Positions 9,559 through 18,601 of a stretch of DNA of 64,000 nt are shown piece after piece. Source of the stretch: an uncultured Clostridia bacterium (GTDB taxonomy: Bacteria; Bacillota; Clostridia; TANB77; CAG-508); contig CAKOVI010000008.1 of NCBI GenBank assembly GCA_934121905.1, positions 1 through 64,000 on the forward strand. The letters run 5' to 3'. The position numbers were made by a program, and so were the translations under genes. Positions within the stretch are counted from its first letter, which is position 1. Each line of letters opens with the position of its first letter. Under the pieces are notes generated by a model. The model did not search any database, was not told the DNA's origin, and saw only the letters and a program-made list of their open reading frames with translations.

Positions 9559-9589
9559 TGTCCCAAAAAGAACCGGTCCAAATGGGACA
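9559..9589. repeat. REP-like palindrome, AACCGGTC type
   Basis: TGTCCCA ... TGGGACA arms surround AAAAGAACCGGTCCAAA. It relates to the pair at 50780-50871 and abuts the 3' end of the flavin oxidoreductase gene. Confidence 0.8.
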
Positions 9590-9592
9590 TTT

Positions 9593-11149
9593 TTATTTTT
9601 TCTCTTCATGATATTCTTTTTCAGTATTTACATTCCAAATATTAGATTTATCTTTAACACCATTTTTTATATTTTTAACTGCTTCAAATGCAGTTACCAT
9701 AGAATGATCCATATTATTATATCTGTGTTGACCATTTCTTCCTATGCAATATAAATTTTGGAAACTATCTAAATATTTGACCAATTCATCCATTCTAGAA
9801 TATGTATCAAAATATGCTGGGTATGCTTTTTTTACTTTTTCTCTATGTGAATCTAAAATGTTATTTTTTTCTATTATTCCCATTTTTATTAATTCTTTAG
9901 CAGCTACATCAGTAAATTCTTTGTCACTCATATTCCAGTACTTATCTCCCTCACTACATGTATATTCTAAGCCAATCCATACAGTATTTCTTGGGTCTTT
10001 TAGCATATATGGTGACCAATTATTAAATATTTGAATTCTAAGTAGTTTTGCTTCTGGTTCGTGGACATATATCCAGCAATCTGGAACAATATTTCCAAGT
10101 GTTGGTATATCTGTTTCATTTTTTAGGTTTAATTTATTTACTAATAATCCAACTGTCATAAAGTCTCTGTATGGCAAACCTTTTGCAATTTCTAGCATAT
10201 CTTCTGGAACATCTTCTCCTTTAAATCCACAAACCAAATCTTTTACAGGCATTGTAGATATAAATATATCCCCTGAAATTGTTACATTTTCCCCATTTAC
10301 GTCACATTCTACTGATGCAATTTTTCCATCTTTTATATTTATATTTTTTACTTTATATCCCTTTAAGATTTTTCCACCTTTTTTCTCTATTCTTTCAGCT
10401 AATGTTTCCCACAATTGACCTGGTCCAAACTTTGGATACCAAAATTGTTCTATTAAAGATGTTTCGGTGTTTTCTTTGCTTTTTATACCAAATAATTTAT
10501 TAAACATATCTTTTATAATTGCTTTTATAGAAACTCCTTTTACCCTTTGAGCTCCCCAGTCTGCTGAAATTTCTGAGGCTTTTCTTCCCCATAGTCTTTC
10601 TGTATAATTTTTGAAAAACATTTTATATAGTTCTTCTCCAAATCTGTTTATATAAAAATCCTCAAGTGATTTTTCTTTTCTTTTTACAATTACGGCTTTT
10701 AAATAACTAAATCCAACTTTTATTGTTCTAAGTAACCCCATATTTTTTAACGTTTTCCATTTTAAACTTACAGGGTAGTCGAAGAATTTTTTTAAGAAAT
10801 ATATTCTTGATACTCTTGTTCTTATAAGCATTACTTCATCTTCTGTATTAGGATTTGGTCCACCTACATTTAATGTTTTTGCTCTTTTTAGTTCTTCATC
10901 ATCAAACGAATTTTCTCCTTGAATAGGCATAAGTTCTTCCCAGTATTTCATAACTTCTGTGTCTTTTGAGAAAAATCTATGTCCTCCTATATCCATTCTG
11001 TTGCCATTGTATTTTACTGTTCTTGATATTCCACCAATTTCGTTTGTTTCTTCTAGAATTGTTACATCATATTTATCTTTATCATCTAATAATTTGTCTG
11101 CTGCAGTTAGTCCTGCTGGGCCTGCTCCTATTATAATTACTTTTTGCAT
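9593..11149 (-). CDS. FAD-dependent amine oxidase-like oxidoreductase
   Basis: A 518-residue flavoprotein. The N-terminal Rossmann fingerprint is VIIIGAGPAGLTAADKL, then EETNEIGGISRTVKYNGNRM and DIGGHRFFSKDTEVMKYWEE. The C-terminal GRNGQHRYNNMDHSMVTAFE is the second FAD-binding block. Proteins of this shape (UDP-galactopyranose mutase-like / protoporphyrinogen oxidase-like) are often found with surface-glycan genes. The true substrate cannot be told from sequence. The start at 11149 has AAAGGAACGAC upstream. No zero-frame CGG is present. Confidence 0.8.
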   Translation of the reverse strand: MQKVIIIGAGPAGLTAADKLLDDKDKYDVTILEETNEIGGISRTVKYNGNRMDIGGHRFFSKDTEVMKYWEELMPIQGENSFDDEELKRAKTLNVGGPNPNTEDEVMLIRTRVSRIYFLKKFFDYPVSLKWKTLKNMGLLRTIKVGFSYLKAVIVKRKEKSLEDFYINRFGEELYKMFFKNYTERLWGRKASEISADWGAQRVKGVSIKAIIKDMFNKLFGIKSKENTETSLIEQFWYPKFGPGQLWETLAERIEKKGGKILKGYKVKNINIKDGKIASVECDVNGENVTISGDIFISTMPVKDLVCGFKGEDVPEDMLEIAKGLPYRDFMTVGLLVNKLNLKNETDIPTLGNIVPDCWIYVHEPEAKLLRIQIFNNWSPYMLKDPRNTVWIGLEYTCSEGDKYWNMSDKEFTDVAAKELIKMGIIEKNNILDSHREKVKKAYPAYFDTYSRMDELVKYLDSFQNLYCIGRNGQHRYNNMDHSMVTAFEAVKNIKNGVKDKSNIWNVNTEKEYHEEKK

Positions 11150-11205
11150 TTTGTCGTTCCTTTCTTAAGGATAATTTTAGCATATTTTTTAATTTTTTGC
11201 ACCTT

Positions 11206-11295
11206 TTAATCTTTTTTTGTGTCACTTTCTTTTTTTATTTCTTCTAACATTTTTTCAATCTCTTCTGTCCTTTTATATACTTCATTTTCATCCAT
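11206..11295 (-). CDS. Possible 29-residue coiled-coil peptide
   Basis: A short frame, MDENEVYKRTEEIEKMLEEI plus nine charged residues, starts one base inside the stop of the large HD-domain gene (TAGATG arrangement) and has GAGGTAAAAT as a ribosome-binding site. Translational coupling is plausible. The sequence is a simple charged helix. Its small size means it could be fortuitous. Confidence 0.4.
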   Translation of the reverse strand: MDENEVYKRTEEIEKMLEEIKKESDTKKD

Positions 11296-14200
11296 CTATT
11301 TTACCTCTATCTCACTTTCCTTTTTATTATGAAAATTATTTTCTTGCACTCTTTGTGTAAACATCCTCGTAATATTTTCAACATCTTCTTTTGTAACACC
11401 ATATTCTTTATACCAATTCATTAATATTTCTGTTTTTTTATTATCTTTTATGTTGCTCTCAATTTCGTTGGAATCTAAGTTTATAATTTCGAGCAAATCA
11501 CTTAGTGGCAAGTGTGGTTCAACGTAATTTGGATTTTCTTTATTTGCTTCTATTCTTACATATCTCAATTGCTTTACTTTATTTATTTTGGAGATTTCTT
11601 CTTCACTTATATTATATATCTTTTTAAGTATTTGCTCTGCCATTGCTTCATTTACATTTCTTGCAAAATTAATCATTCCATTAGATTTAGCTGATTTACT
11701 TCTTAAAAATTCAGGATTTAGTCTAGCCTTATTTGCAAATCTAAATCTATCTAATGCATCAGCATCTTTTAATAATTCACAGATTTTTCGAGTTTTAAGA
11801 ATGTCTTTTTTTCTTACATTATATTGTTCAGCCAATTTATTTATTTCCTCAATATCTATTTTTCCATATTCTTTTTCTCTATATTCATGATAATGTATTG
11901 CTGTTTGAATAATTCCAATATTGTCTTTCGAAATTCCAAATGAATTTTTTGGATTTTCTTCTAAATATTGTAGTGTTTGAATTGCACTAAGTCTTGCATG
12001 TTCATCATCTCCATCTAGTCCACTTCTCCCGCTATCATGAAAAGCTGCTGCTGCAAATAAATTTCTTTTATCTTCTTTATCTAATCCTTCCATTTCTGCT
12101 AAAAGTGCTGAAAATAGTACCACTCTTTCTATGTGTTCAATAGAATGTGCTCTATTATCATCATAATATTTGAGTTTTGACACATTTTCTAATTCATATT
12201 TTATATCTTTTATTGCATAAACATCTAAATCAAATTTTTTTATATTTCTTGTATTAAGTAATTTTGCTTTCTTGAGCATAAAAAAATTCTTTTCACTATA
12301 AGAATCTGTTATTTTTTCTGCATTTGTATATGCTTTTTTTATTTCATCTGATATAGCTTTTTCGAAACATAATTGCAAATTCTTAGCTTTGTTTGGATTT
12401 GTGTTTCTACACTCTAATATAATATTACAAATTGTATCATACACTTTTTCTCTCATCTCATCTGTAAAATATATTTGTTTTAGCTCTTTATCTGCAAATC
12501 TCATTGCTGTTCTATTGTTTTCCAAGTCTACAATTACTTTTCTTATAATTTCCTCTTCTGTCATTTTAGTTTTATTCTCATGTGTTAAAGCTTTTAAATA
12601 ATTTTCTATTTTGTTTTGTTCTCTTTCGATATTCCTTTGCATATCTATGATTTTTAATGGTATTTTTAATTGAGCTGCTGCTTTTATACTCATTTTATAT
12701 TGTGGATCTTCTTCAATATTTAAATCAGATTTTGTCTTAACATATAATACAAAATTAGGCTTGTCTCTTTCTAATTTTTTTAAAGCTTCATTCCAAAACC
12801 ACTTTTTGCTTACTGTTTCATTATGATTATCTCTTGTTGTATCTACCATTTTATCTGGTATTCTAAATTGAATTCCTTTATTAAAATTCCATTTGACACT
12901 TGATGTTGAAAACGAATAGTTCGCGTCATTTGAAATTATATCCCATGGTGCCATAATTAATAACGAATTATGTATAACTTTGTCATACCCAAAAGTTGGT
13001 CCTTTAGGTCTTGCTCTTGCAAAAAGGTTATTAGCTATGAAACTCTTGCAATTACCATTTCCATATGGATCTATTTCATCAAAATATTTAGAAAAATCTT
13101 CTGGCTCTTCCCAATCACTATAAGCACCTTCTACTCTTATAAAAGATTTAAAATCCCCTACTATTTCAGAAACAGCTACTTTTTGACCATTATATTCTAC
13201 ATCTTCTCTTTTTTCTTCATCATATTGTAAAGCTTCTTGGTATAATTTTTCATATAATTCTAATGCTTTTTCTTCAATGTGTACTCCTGCCGAATATTCT
13301 ATATCATTCCAATTTTGTATTCTCATTTTATTTGATTGGTATAGCTTTTTAGCATCTGTACCTTTTAGCTCTAATAATGATTTTAGTACTTTTATTTCTT
13401 TTACTGCTTCTTCATCCTTATATTTTCCCCTTGCGATTTCCTCAATATCTTCACCATATTTATATACTAAATTTTGCGCAGTACTAATATCCATTCCATA
13501 TGATAATTCCAATATTGCAAATATTTTTTTCTCATCTTCTGTTAAATTTTTAAATTCATTTGATAATTTTTCATCTACATTCTTTCCTTCTAAAATTTCA
13601 GAACAAATTCTTTTTCTATTTTCGCCATAGTTTTCTAAGTCTTCGATTTTCTTAATTTTGAACCAATTCTTTTCTTGTAGCAAGCATAAATATAATTGTT
13701 TTAGTTGCTTTTCATTTAGCTCTTGATTTTTTATATTATCAAATAATTCTCTATATTCTTTAATATTACTGCAAATAGAATTGATTTCTAATGTCCAATT
13801 TTCTTTATCTGAAATATGTTTTAATATTCTCATAAAATTTTTATTAGATTTATTTTGTACTATATTATTTTGTAAATCACTATCTGTTGATAATTTTATT
13901 AATTTATCTGTTCCTAAAAATTTTACTATATCATCTTTTAACATATTCAAATTTATGGTTTTATTTAACTTAGGATTCATTTCTTTTAAAATTTTGTAAT
14001 TTTCAAACATACTAATCGCATTTTCTTTATCAACTTTTTTTATCAAGTTAGATACTCTATCTTCTGTCAAAGCCTCTTCTATTGTATGATTTAGTATTTT
14101 TGTATATTCATCACTTGTTATTTCGCATTCGTTTATTAAATAATCAAGTATATCAATATTTTCTCCTTGAATATCTTTTTCACTTGTATACCATAATCTT

Positions 14201-16140
14201 ACTATATCTTGTGGATTTTCTTTATGTTTTTTTACAGCATTGTTAAACCAATCACTGTTTTTTTCTTGCATATAACTATTTGTCGCTTCCCAAATTTTTA
14301 TCTGCATATCAAAATTATTTTCAAATATGGACATTGCATTTTTTAGTAAATTCTCCATCGTATATCCATATTTTATTATATTTAGAAATAATTCTTCATT
14401 GTTTTTCGTTTCAGATAATATATACTCTATATTTTCATCAGATATTTGTGTAAGACTGATTTTTGTTGCTCTCAAAAATAAAATTATCCCATCTGGTTTA
14501 TCTTTTACTATTTGATAAAATCTTTTAAAATTATTGTTTTGAAAATCACCAAAATTCATTTTGCTCCAAAGATTTAATACTAAATTAAAATCATTATCAA
14601 TATAATTATCAACATATTTCCAAAATAGATTCTGCTTGTCTTGTTTAATTTGTTTGTCTAATCCCATAAACAATTTTACAGTAAACTTATCATTTATATT
14701 TTGATCATTTTCAAAATACTCATTTTGTAAATTTTTATTTGTTGCTCTAAATATACTTGAAGTATCTTCTGGAAAATCTTGTAATATTGTTTTTAAATAT
14801 TTTCGTTGTAAATTTTCGTTGGTTGTATTCCAAATACTTTCAATTTTAATTTTCCTTTTAAAATATTCCTTATCTGCTTCTGATAGCATATCTTGATAAA
14901 TTCGTTCAAAATATCGTTCTTGTATTTTTGTTCCTTGCCAAAAACTACCTGAATAATAATATTCTCCTTTAACTTTTTCATAAATTTTCCAAAATAATTC
15001 ATCATTTTGTTCTTGTATATTTTGGCTTAGGCCACACCATATATCTTTGATAGCATCTTTATATTCTCCGTCTCCGTCTTCTTCTTTTTCTTTATATTTT
15101 TCATTCACTTCTTTAAGGATTTTATCTAACATTCTTGCTTGTACATTTTCTTTTGTATATTTCCATAAATACCTAATATTATCTGTATTTTCTACTAAAT
15201 ATCTAATATACTTAGCTTCATATTTTTCCTGAATATTACCTGTAAGATTTTCCCATATCTCTTGCAATTCATACCCTGATATATCTTTGTCATTAAAATA
15301 TATTTCCAATTGAGAAAGCATATATTCCTGAAACTCATTCGTTTCCTGACATTTTTCACCTAAAATTTTTAAGAATCTAGCAACCTGATATGCATCCTTT
15401 TTTTCGCTTATAACTTTAATAATGCTATCTATATTTACTACCTTTTGTTCTTCTGATAATTTTTCAACCAATAAATCACTATCAAACTTTGAATCTTGAA
15501 TAAGCATTTGAACAATTTCTTTATCATCAAAAATTTTATTATCTACATTTTGGACAATAAATGTTGTTAACCAATAAATACCGTTATCATTTACTTTTTG
15601 TTTTTCTTCTTCTGTTTCTATTTCAGGTAAGTTATCATAATATTTTTCTATTTTACTTTCATCAGAAAATATTTGGTATAAAGTTTTAAATGTCTCTCTA
15701 CTAGGATTTTCTTCTAATACATACAGCCTTGATAGACCAATATAATTTTCTTCTTTTTCGAATTTTTTCATATAATTCTGAATTAATTTTTCTGTTTCTT
15801 TTGGGTTTTCTAAAGTTATAAGTTGTTTAAGTAGTAACTTGGCTTTATTTTTGAATGTATCTTCTACGTCTTTTATCGTATTATTTTTAATACCATTTTT
15901 TACATTTAAGTTTATTTTTCTTTTTTCCCAGTCTTTCATTAAATTGATAATATCATATATAAAAGTATCCCTAATCTTTTCTATATTTTGAGGTTTAGTT
16001 TTATCTAATATTTGATTATATACATCTATTATTTCTTCATATTTTCCTTTTAGCCCTTTAGTTATATTTAATGCTTCATTTACTTGCTCTTCTCCGTCTA
16101 ACTCACTATATCTTTTTAATTCTTCCTCTGTTATTAACAA
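11296..16140 (-). CDS. Giant helical-repeat protein with C-terminal HD phosphohydrolase domain
   Basis: A 1614-residue protein with no signal peptide or membrane segment. From roughly residue 280 to 660 it contains divergent repeats with a shared 'hW..t..nhQ..y' signature (IWENLTGNIQEKY, LWKYTKENVQARM, IWNTTNENLQRKY, IWEATNSYMQEKN). A middle domain near residues 950-1200 has conserved-looking blocks such as GNGNCKSFIANNLFARARPK and VIHNSLLIMAPWDIISNDAN. An HD-type metal-binding domain follows near 1330-1370 (HSIEHIERVVLFSALL, then AAAFHDSGRSGLDGDDEHAR). The HD domain suggests hydrolysis of a nucleotide or phosphoester; the remainder is unknown to me. It overlaps the preceding small gene by seven bases, so the two form an operon. 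Confidence 0.75.
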   Translation of the reverse strand: MLITEEELKRYSELDGEEQVNEALNITKGLKGKYEEIIDVYNQILDKTKPQNIEKIRDTFIYDIINLMKDWEKRKINLNVKNGIKNNTIKDVEDTFKNKAKLLLKQLITLENPKETEKLIQNYMKKFEKEENYIGLSRLYVLEENPSRETFKTLYQIFSDESKIEKYYDNLPEIETEEEKQKVNDNGIYWLTTFIVQNVDNKIFDDKEIVQMLIQDSKFDSDLLVEKLSEEQKVVNIDSIIKVISEKKDAYQVARFLKILGEKCQETNEFQEYMLSQLEIYFNDKDISGYELQEIWENLTGNIQEKYEAKYIRYLVENTDNIRYLWKYTKENVQARMLDKILKEVNEKYKEKEEDGDGEYKDAIKDIWCGLSQNIQEQNDELFWKIYEKVKGEYYYSGSFWQGTKIQERYFERIYQDMLSEADKEYFKRKIKIESIWNTTNENLQRKYLKTILQDFPEDTSSIFRATNKNLQNEYFENDQNINDKFTVKLFMGLDKQIKQDKQNLFWKYVDNYIDNDFNLVLNLWSKMNFGDFQNNNFKRFYQIVKDKPDGIILFLRATKISLTQISDENIEYILSETKNNEELFLNIIKYGYTMENLLKNAMSIFENNFDMQIKIWEATNSYMQEKNSDWFNNAVKKHKENPQDIVRLWYTSEKDIQGENIDILDYLINECEITSDEYTKILNHTIEEALTEDRVSNLIKKVDKENAISMFENYKILKEMNPKLNKTINLNMLKDDIVKFLGTDKLIKLSTDSDLQNNIVQNKSNKNFMRILKHISDKENWTLEINSICSNIKEYRELFDNIKNQELNEKQLKQLYLCLLQEKNWFKIKKIEDLENYGENRKRICSEILEGKNVDEKLSNEFKNLTEDEKKIFAILELSYGMDISTAQNLVYKYGEDIEEIARGKYKDEEAVKEIKVLKSLLELKGTDAKKLYQSNKMRIQNWNDIEYSAGVHIEEKALELYEKLYQEALQYDEEKREDVEYNGQKVAVSEIVGDFKSFIRVEGAYSDWEEPEDFSKYFDEIDPYGNGNCKSFIANNLFARARPKGPTFGYDKVIHNSLLIMAPWDIISNDANYSFSTSSVKWNFNKGIQFRIPDKMVDTTRDNHNETVSKKWFWNEALKKLERDKPNFVLYVKTKSDLNIEEDPQYKMSIKAAAQLKIPLKIIDMQRNIEREQNKIENYLKALTHENKTKMTEEEIIRKVIVDLENNRTAMRFADKELKQIYFTDEMREKVYDTICNIILECRNTNPNKAKNLQLCFEKAISDEIKKAYTNAEKITDSYSEKNFFMLKKAKLLNTRNIKKFDLDVYAIKDIKYELENVSKLKYYDDNRAHSIEHIERVVLFSALLAEMEGLDKEDKRNLFAAAAFHDSGRSGLDGDDEHARLSAIQTLQYLEENPKNSFGISKDNIGIIQTAIHYHEYREKEYGKIDIEEINKLAEQYNVRKKDILKTRKICELLKDADALDRFRFANKARLNPEFLRSKSAKSNGMINFARNVNEAMAEQILKKIYNISEEEISKINKVKQLRYVRIEANKENPNYVEPHLPLSDLLEIINLDSNEIESNIKDNKKTEILMNWYKEYGVTKEDVENITRMFTQRVQENNFHNKKESEIEVK

Positions 16141-16550
16141 TGTTTATCACCCATTCCAAATATTTTCCTAAAAAAATTTACAATTCTTACATACCATTTT
16201 TCTATTTTTATTAATTGAACTTCATTTTCAGTAGATTTAACATTTTCATCATTTTTCAAATCTTTATTTTTAAATAAATTCTCATAATTATTTTTTTCAT
16301 CTTTTATTTTTTGATTTTCGTTAAAAATTCTTATTAATTGTTGTTTTTCTTCTTGGCTCTCTGCCCAATATCTATAATGAAGTCCTGCAATAAACGCAAT
16401 TGTCTCCTTACTTATTGTTTTATTGGCAATATCTTTTGTTGACATATTTTGCACTATATAAATATATACTGATTTGGGTACTTTTTTTATATAGTTTGGA
16501 CCTAATTTATTTAGTATTAAGTATATCTCCCTATAATTTTCTTTAGTCAT
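16134..16550 (-). CDS. Small helical protein, paralogue of the gene at 42264-42731
   Basis: 138 residues: NYREIYLILNKLGPNYIKKV, PKSVYIYIVQNMSTKDI, ISKETIAFIAGLHYRYWAES and a C-terminal basic amphipathic stretch ending FRKIFGMGDKHC. It aligns by eye with the 155-residue product at 42264-42731 (YaEIleIL..., Y..KiPK, ...tIv.la.L...YW..S.E.K..Li..ynEN). Neither matches a family I can name. It immediately precedes, and overlaps, the giant HD-domain gene, which suggests that the two are co-translated partners. Confidence 0.65.
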   Translation of the reverse strand: MTKENYREIYLILNKLGPNYIKKVPKSVYIYIVQNMSTKDIANKTISKETIAFIAGLHYRYWAESQEEKQQLIRIFNENQKIKDEKNNYENLFKNKDLKNDENVKSTENEVQLIKIEKWYVRIVNFFRKIFGMGDKHC

Positions 16551-16561
16551 TTTGTCTCCTT

Positions 16562-16778
16562 TTAAATTAAATTTTCAGGATTTAAGCATTTTAATTCATC
16601 TATAACAAACATTCCATCTTTTCTTATTAAAACATCATCAAACCAAATTTCTCCGCCACCATATTCTGGTCTTTGAATATTTACAATATCCCAATGAATA
16701 AATTTTATCTCCTTTTTGTATATTTACCGAATATGTAAGTAAATTATTTGCTAATTTTTCAATTCTAAAATCAACCAT
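16562..16778 (-). pseudogene. M29 aminopeptidase (AmpS/PepS type) with internal deletion
   Basis: The N-terminus (MVDFRIEKLANNLLTYSVNI then QKGDKI) is typical of family M29 aminopeptidases. About 25 residues later a different frame encodes the family's C-terminus (FIHWDIVNIQRPEYGGGEIW, then FDDVLIRKDGMFVIDELKCL and NPENLI). The middle of the enzyme, some 300 residues including the metal ligands, is missing. The join lies around AAATTTATT near 16715, consistent with a deletion at a short repeat. No CGG is at the join, so this is real decay, unlike the nine +1 sites. Confidence 0.8.
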
Positions 16779-16855
16779 TCTTTTCTTTCTCCATTCTGAT
16801 ATATTTCCTATACAAATAATCACATTGTTCTTCTGAAATATCTCCATCTTCCAAA

Positions 16856-17371
16856 TTACCCAACAACTTTAGCAACCACTCCAAATGATATTAACATCAT
16901 TATTATACTTGCCATAAATACACCTGCTAAAACTGCTAAAAATGTCTTTTTTCTATCCATCTCTAAAACTGATGCAATAAGAGATCCTGTCCAAGCTCCT
17001 GTTCCTGGAAGTGGAATTCCTACAAATAATACTATTCCTAAATATCCAAATTTTTCAATTTGACCTTTATGTTTTTCTACTTTTTGATCTAGCCAATTTG
17101 CTATTCCTTTAAAGTGCTTGCTGTTTCTCATCCAGTTTAATATTTTATTTATTAATAATAATATAAATGGTATTGGAAGTAAATTTCCAACTATACTTAT
17201 TATGTAACTTGGTATTGGGTCTAATCCTAAAAGGGCTGCCGCAAGTAGTCCTCCTCTTAGTTCTAATATTGGTAATAATGATATTATAAATACTAATATT
17301 TCTTTTCCAAATGCTATTGCTGTTAATCCTCCAAATGCTCCTATTATTCCATTTACTAATTTTTCACTCAT
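16856..17371 (-). CDS. Small multidrug-export-type membrane protein (PF06695/COG2426-like)
   Basis: A 171-residue integral membrane protein with about five hydrophobic segments. The sequence LLPILELRGGLLAAALLGLD and the loop VGIPLPGTGAWTGSLIASVL are hallmarks of the COG2426 'putative small multi-drug export' family, whose substrate is not established. The start at 17371 has AAGGAAGAG upstream. It ends just before the broken aminopeptidase. Confidence 0.8.
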   Translation of the reverse strand: MSEKLVNGIIGAFGGLTAIAFGKEILVFIISLLPILELRGGLLAAALLGLDPIPSYIISIVGNLLPIPFILLLINKILNWMRNSKHFKGIANWLDQKVEKHKGQIEKFGYLGIVLFVGIPLPGTGAWTGSLIASVLEMDRKKTFLAVLAGVFMASIIMMLISFGVVAKVVG

Positions 17372-17463
17372 TTTTCTCTTCCTTCCTTTACATATATGCA
17401 GTTATTATATATTAAATCTATATCCATTTCAATACTAAAAGTCTATCTTTAATAAAAAATTTA

Positions 17464-17499
17464 GACTTTTTACAATGCTTTCACACTGTAAAAAGTCTA
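17464..17499 (-). terminator. Terminator of the gene at 17509-17940
   Basis: A 12-bp stem, AGACTTTTTACA / TGTAAAAAGTCT, lies nine bases past the stop codon, and T-rich sequence follows on the minus strand. Confidence 0.75.
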
Positions 17500-17508
17500 T
17501 TTTATAAA

Positions 17509-17940
17509 CTATCTATCGCAAATGTCTCTAATTAAACATCCCATTAAAGATACAGTTGATAATATCATCCATACAAAGAAAAATGCAGTAAATCCAACAC
17601 TTAGTATTGATACAATTGAACCTGTTGAAATTTCTATAATTAATATAGCTATTCCTGCAATTAATGTTCCTATTATTGATGCTAATAAACATCCGCCAGT
17701 TTTACATATACATTTTTCAAATCCATTACATTTTCCAAGTACTTTTGTTCCTAATATTAGTAGTGTAAATAGTAATGATATAACTGCTGTTCCTACTAAT
17801 GCTATAATAGCAAAAGTTGTTACAGTTACAAGTACTCCGTTTGTAAATACAATTCCTGCTATTATTCCTATTACTATACTTATTAGTATTTCTATTATGC
17901 AAGTTCCTTTGCAAAGTCTTCTACAAGTATATTCTTCCAT
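17509..17940 (-). CDS. Four-helix membrane protein, unknown family
   Basis: A 143-residue protein with an N-terminal cysteine cluster (MEEYTCRRLCKGTCIIEI) and four hydrophobic segments; further cysteines lie in the loop KCNGFEKCICKTGGC. The ATG at 17940 is preferred because AAAGGTGG lies upstream at good spacing; a GTG five codons earlier overlaps that site. The paired cysteines could bind metal or form disulfides. Function is unknown. It is monocistronic with its own terminator. Confidence 0.65.
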   Translation of the reverse strand: MEEYTCRRLCKGTCIIEILISIVIGIIAGIVFTNGVLVTVTTFAIIALVGTAVISLLFTLLILGTKVLGKCNGFEKCICKTGGCLLASIIGTLIAGIAILIIEISTGSIVSILSVGFTAFFFVWMILSTVSLMGCLIRDICDR

Positions 17941-18014
17941 TTTTAAGTTCACCACCTTTAATATATTAATAATTATTTTTATAACTATTAATATATTATA
18001 TTGATGAATGTTAA

Positions 18015-18572
18015 TTATTGTGAAATTTTATCTTTTGTAATTTGTTTTGAATATCTATCTTCCTCTGAAAACACACACCCACAATATTTCTGCATATAAA
18101 GTCCAACTTCTCTTGCTTTAGCTTGTCCTTCTCTAAAGCCAACTCTAAAATCTCTATACAAAAATTCTAATCCATATTCTTTAGCAATTCTATCCCCTAA
18201 ATTATGAATAATATCATGTTTTTGATATGGACTTACAAGCAAAGTTGTTGATATTGTATCAAAACCATTTTCTTTAGCATATTTTGCTGTTTGCTCTAAT
18301 CTTACAGGATAACAATAATCCTGACATCTTGTATCTAATCCATCCACTACGTTTTTGCAAAATTCTTTTAATCCATAGTTTTCCTCAAATATTGCATCTA
18401 TCCCGATGCTTTTTGTGTATTCTTTTAAGCAGTCTCTTCTTGATTTGTATTCCATATATGGATGAATATTTGGATTAAACCAATATACTGTTGGTTCTAT
18501 ATTTTCGTTTCTTAGTTCGTCTATACAATATACACTGCATGGTGCACAACATGTATGCATTAATAATTTCAT
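18015..18572 (-). CDS. queH: Epoxyqueuosine reductase QueH
   Basis: A 185-residue enzyme that reduces epoxyqueuosine to queuosine in tRNA, the non-cobalamin alternative to QueG. It has the defining N-terminal MHTCCAPCSVYCID cysteine pair and later GLDTRCQDYCYPVRLEQTA and QKYCGCVFSEEDRY, giving the eight or so cysteine ligands for an Fe-S cluster and an extra iron. Length and motif order match the family (formerly DUF208). The start has AAGGAGC upstream. It implies queuosine-modified tRNAs in this organism. Confidence 0.92.
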   Translation of the reverse strand: MKLLMHTCCAPCSVYCIDELRNENIEPTVYWFNPNIHPYMEYKSRRDCLKEYTKSIGIDAIFEENYGLKEFCKNVVDGLDTRCQDYCYPVRLEQTAKYAKENGFDTISTTLLVSPYQKHDIIHNLGDRIAKEYGLEFLYRDFRVGFREGQAKAREVGLYMQKYCGCVFSEEDRYSKQITKDKISQ

Positions 18573-18601
18573 TTTTCTAGCTCCTTACATTAACTTATTA
18601 T

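Noticed and set aside
16771..16854. 27-codon frame MEDGDISEEQCDYLYRKYIR... overlapping the aminopeptidase start
   Set aside because: It needs a TTG start with no ribosome-binding site and overlaps a pseudogene. The protein-like look may be chance.
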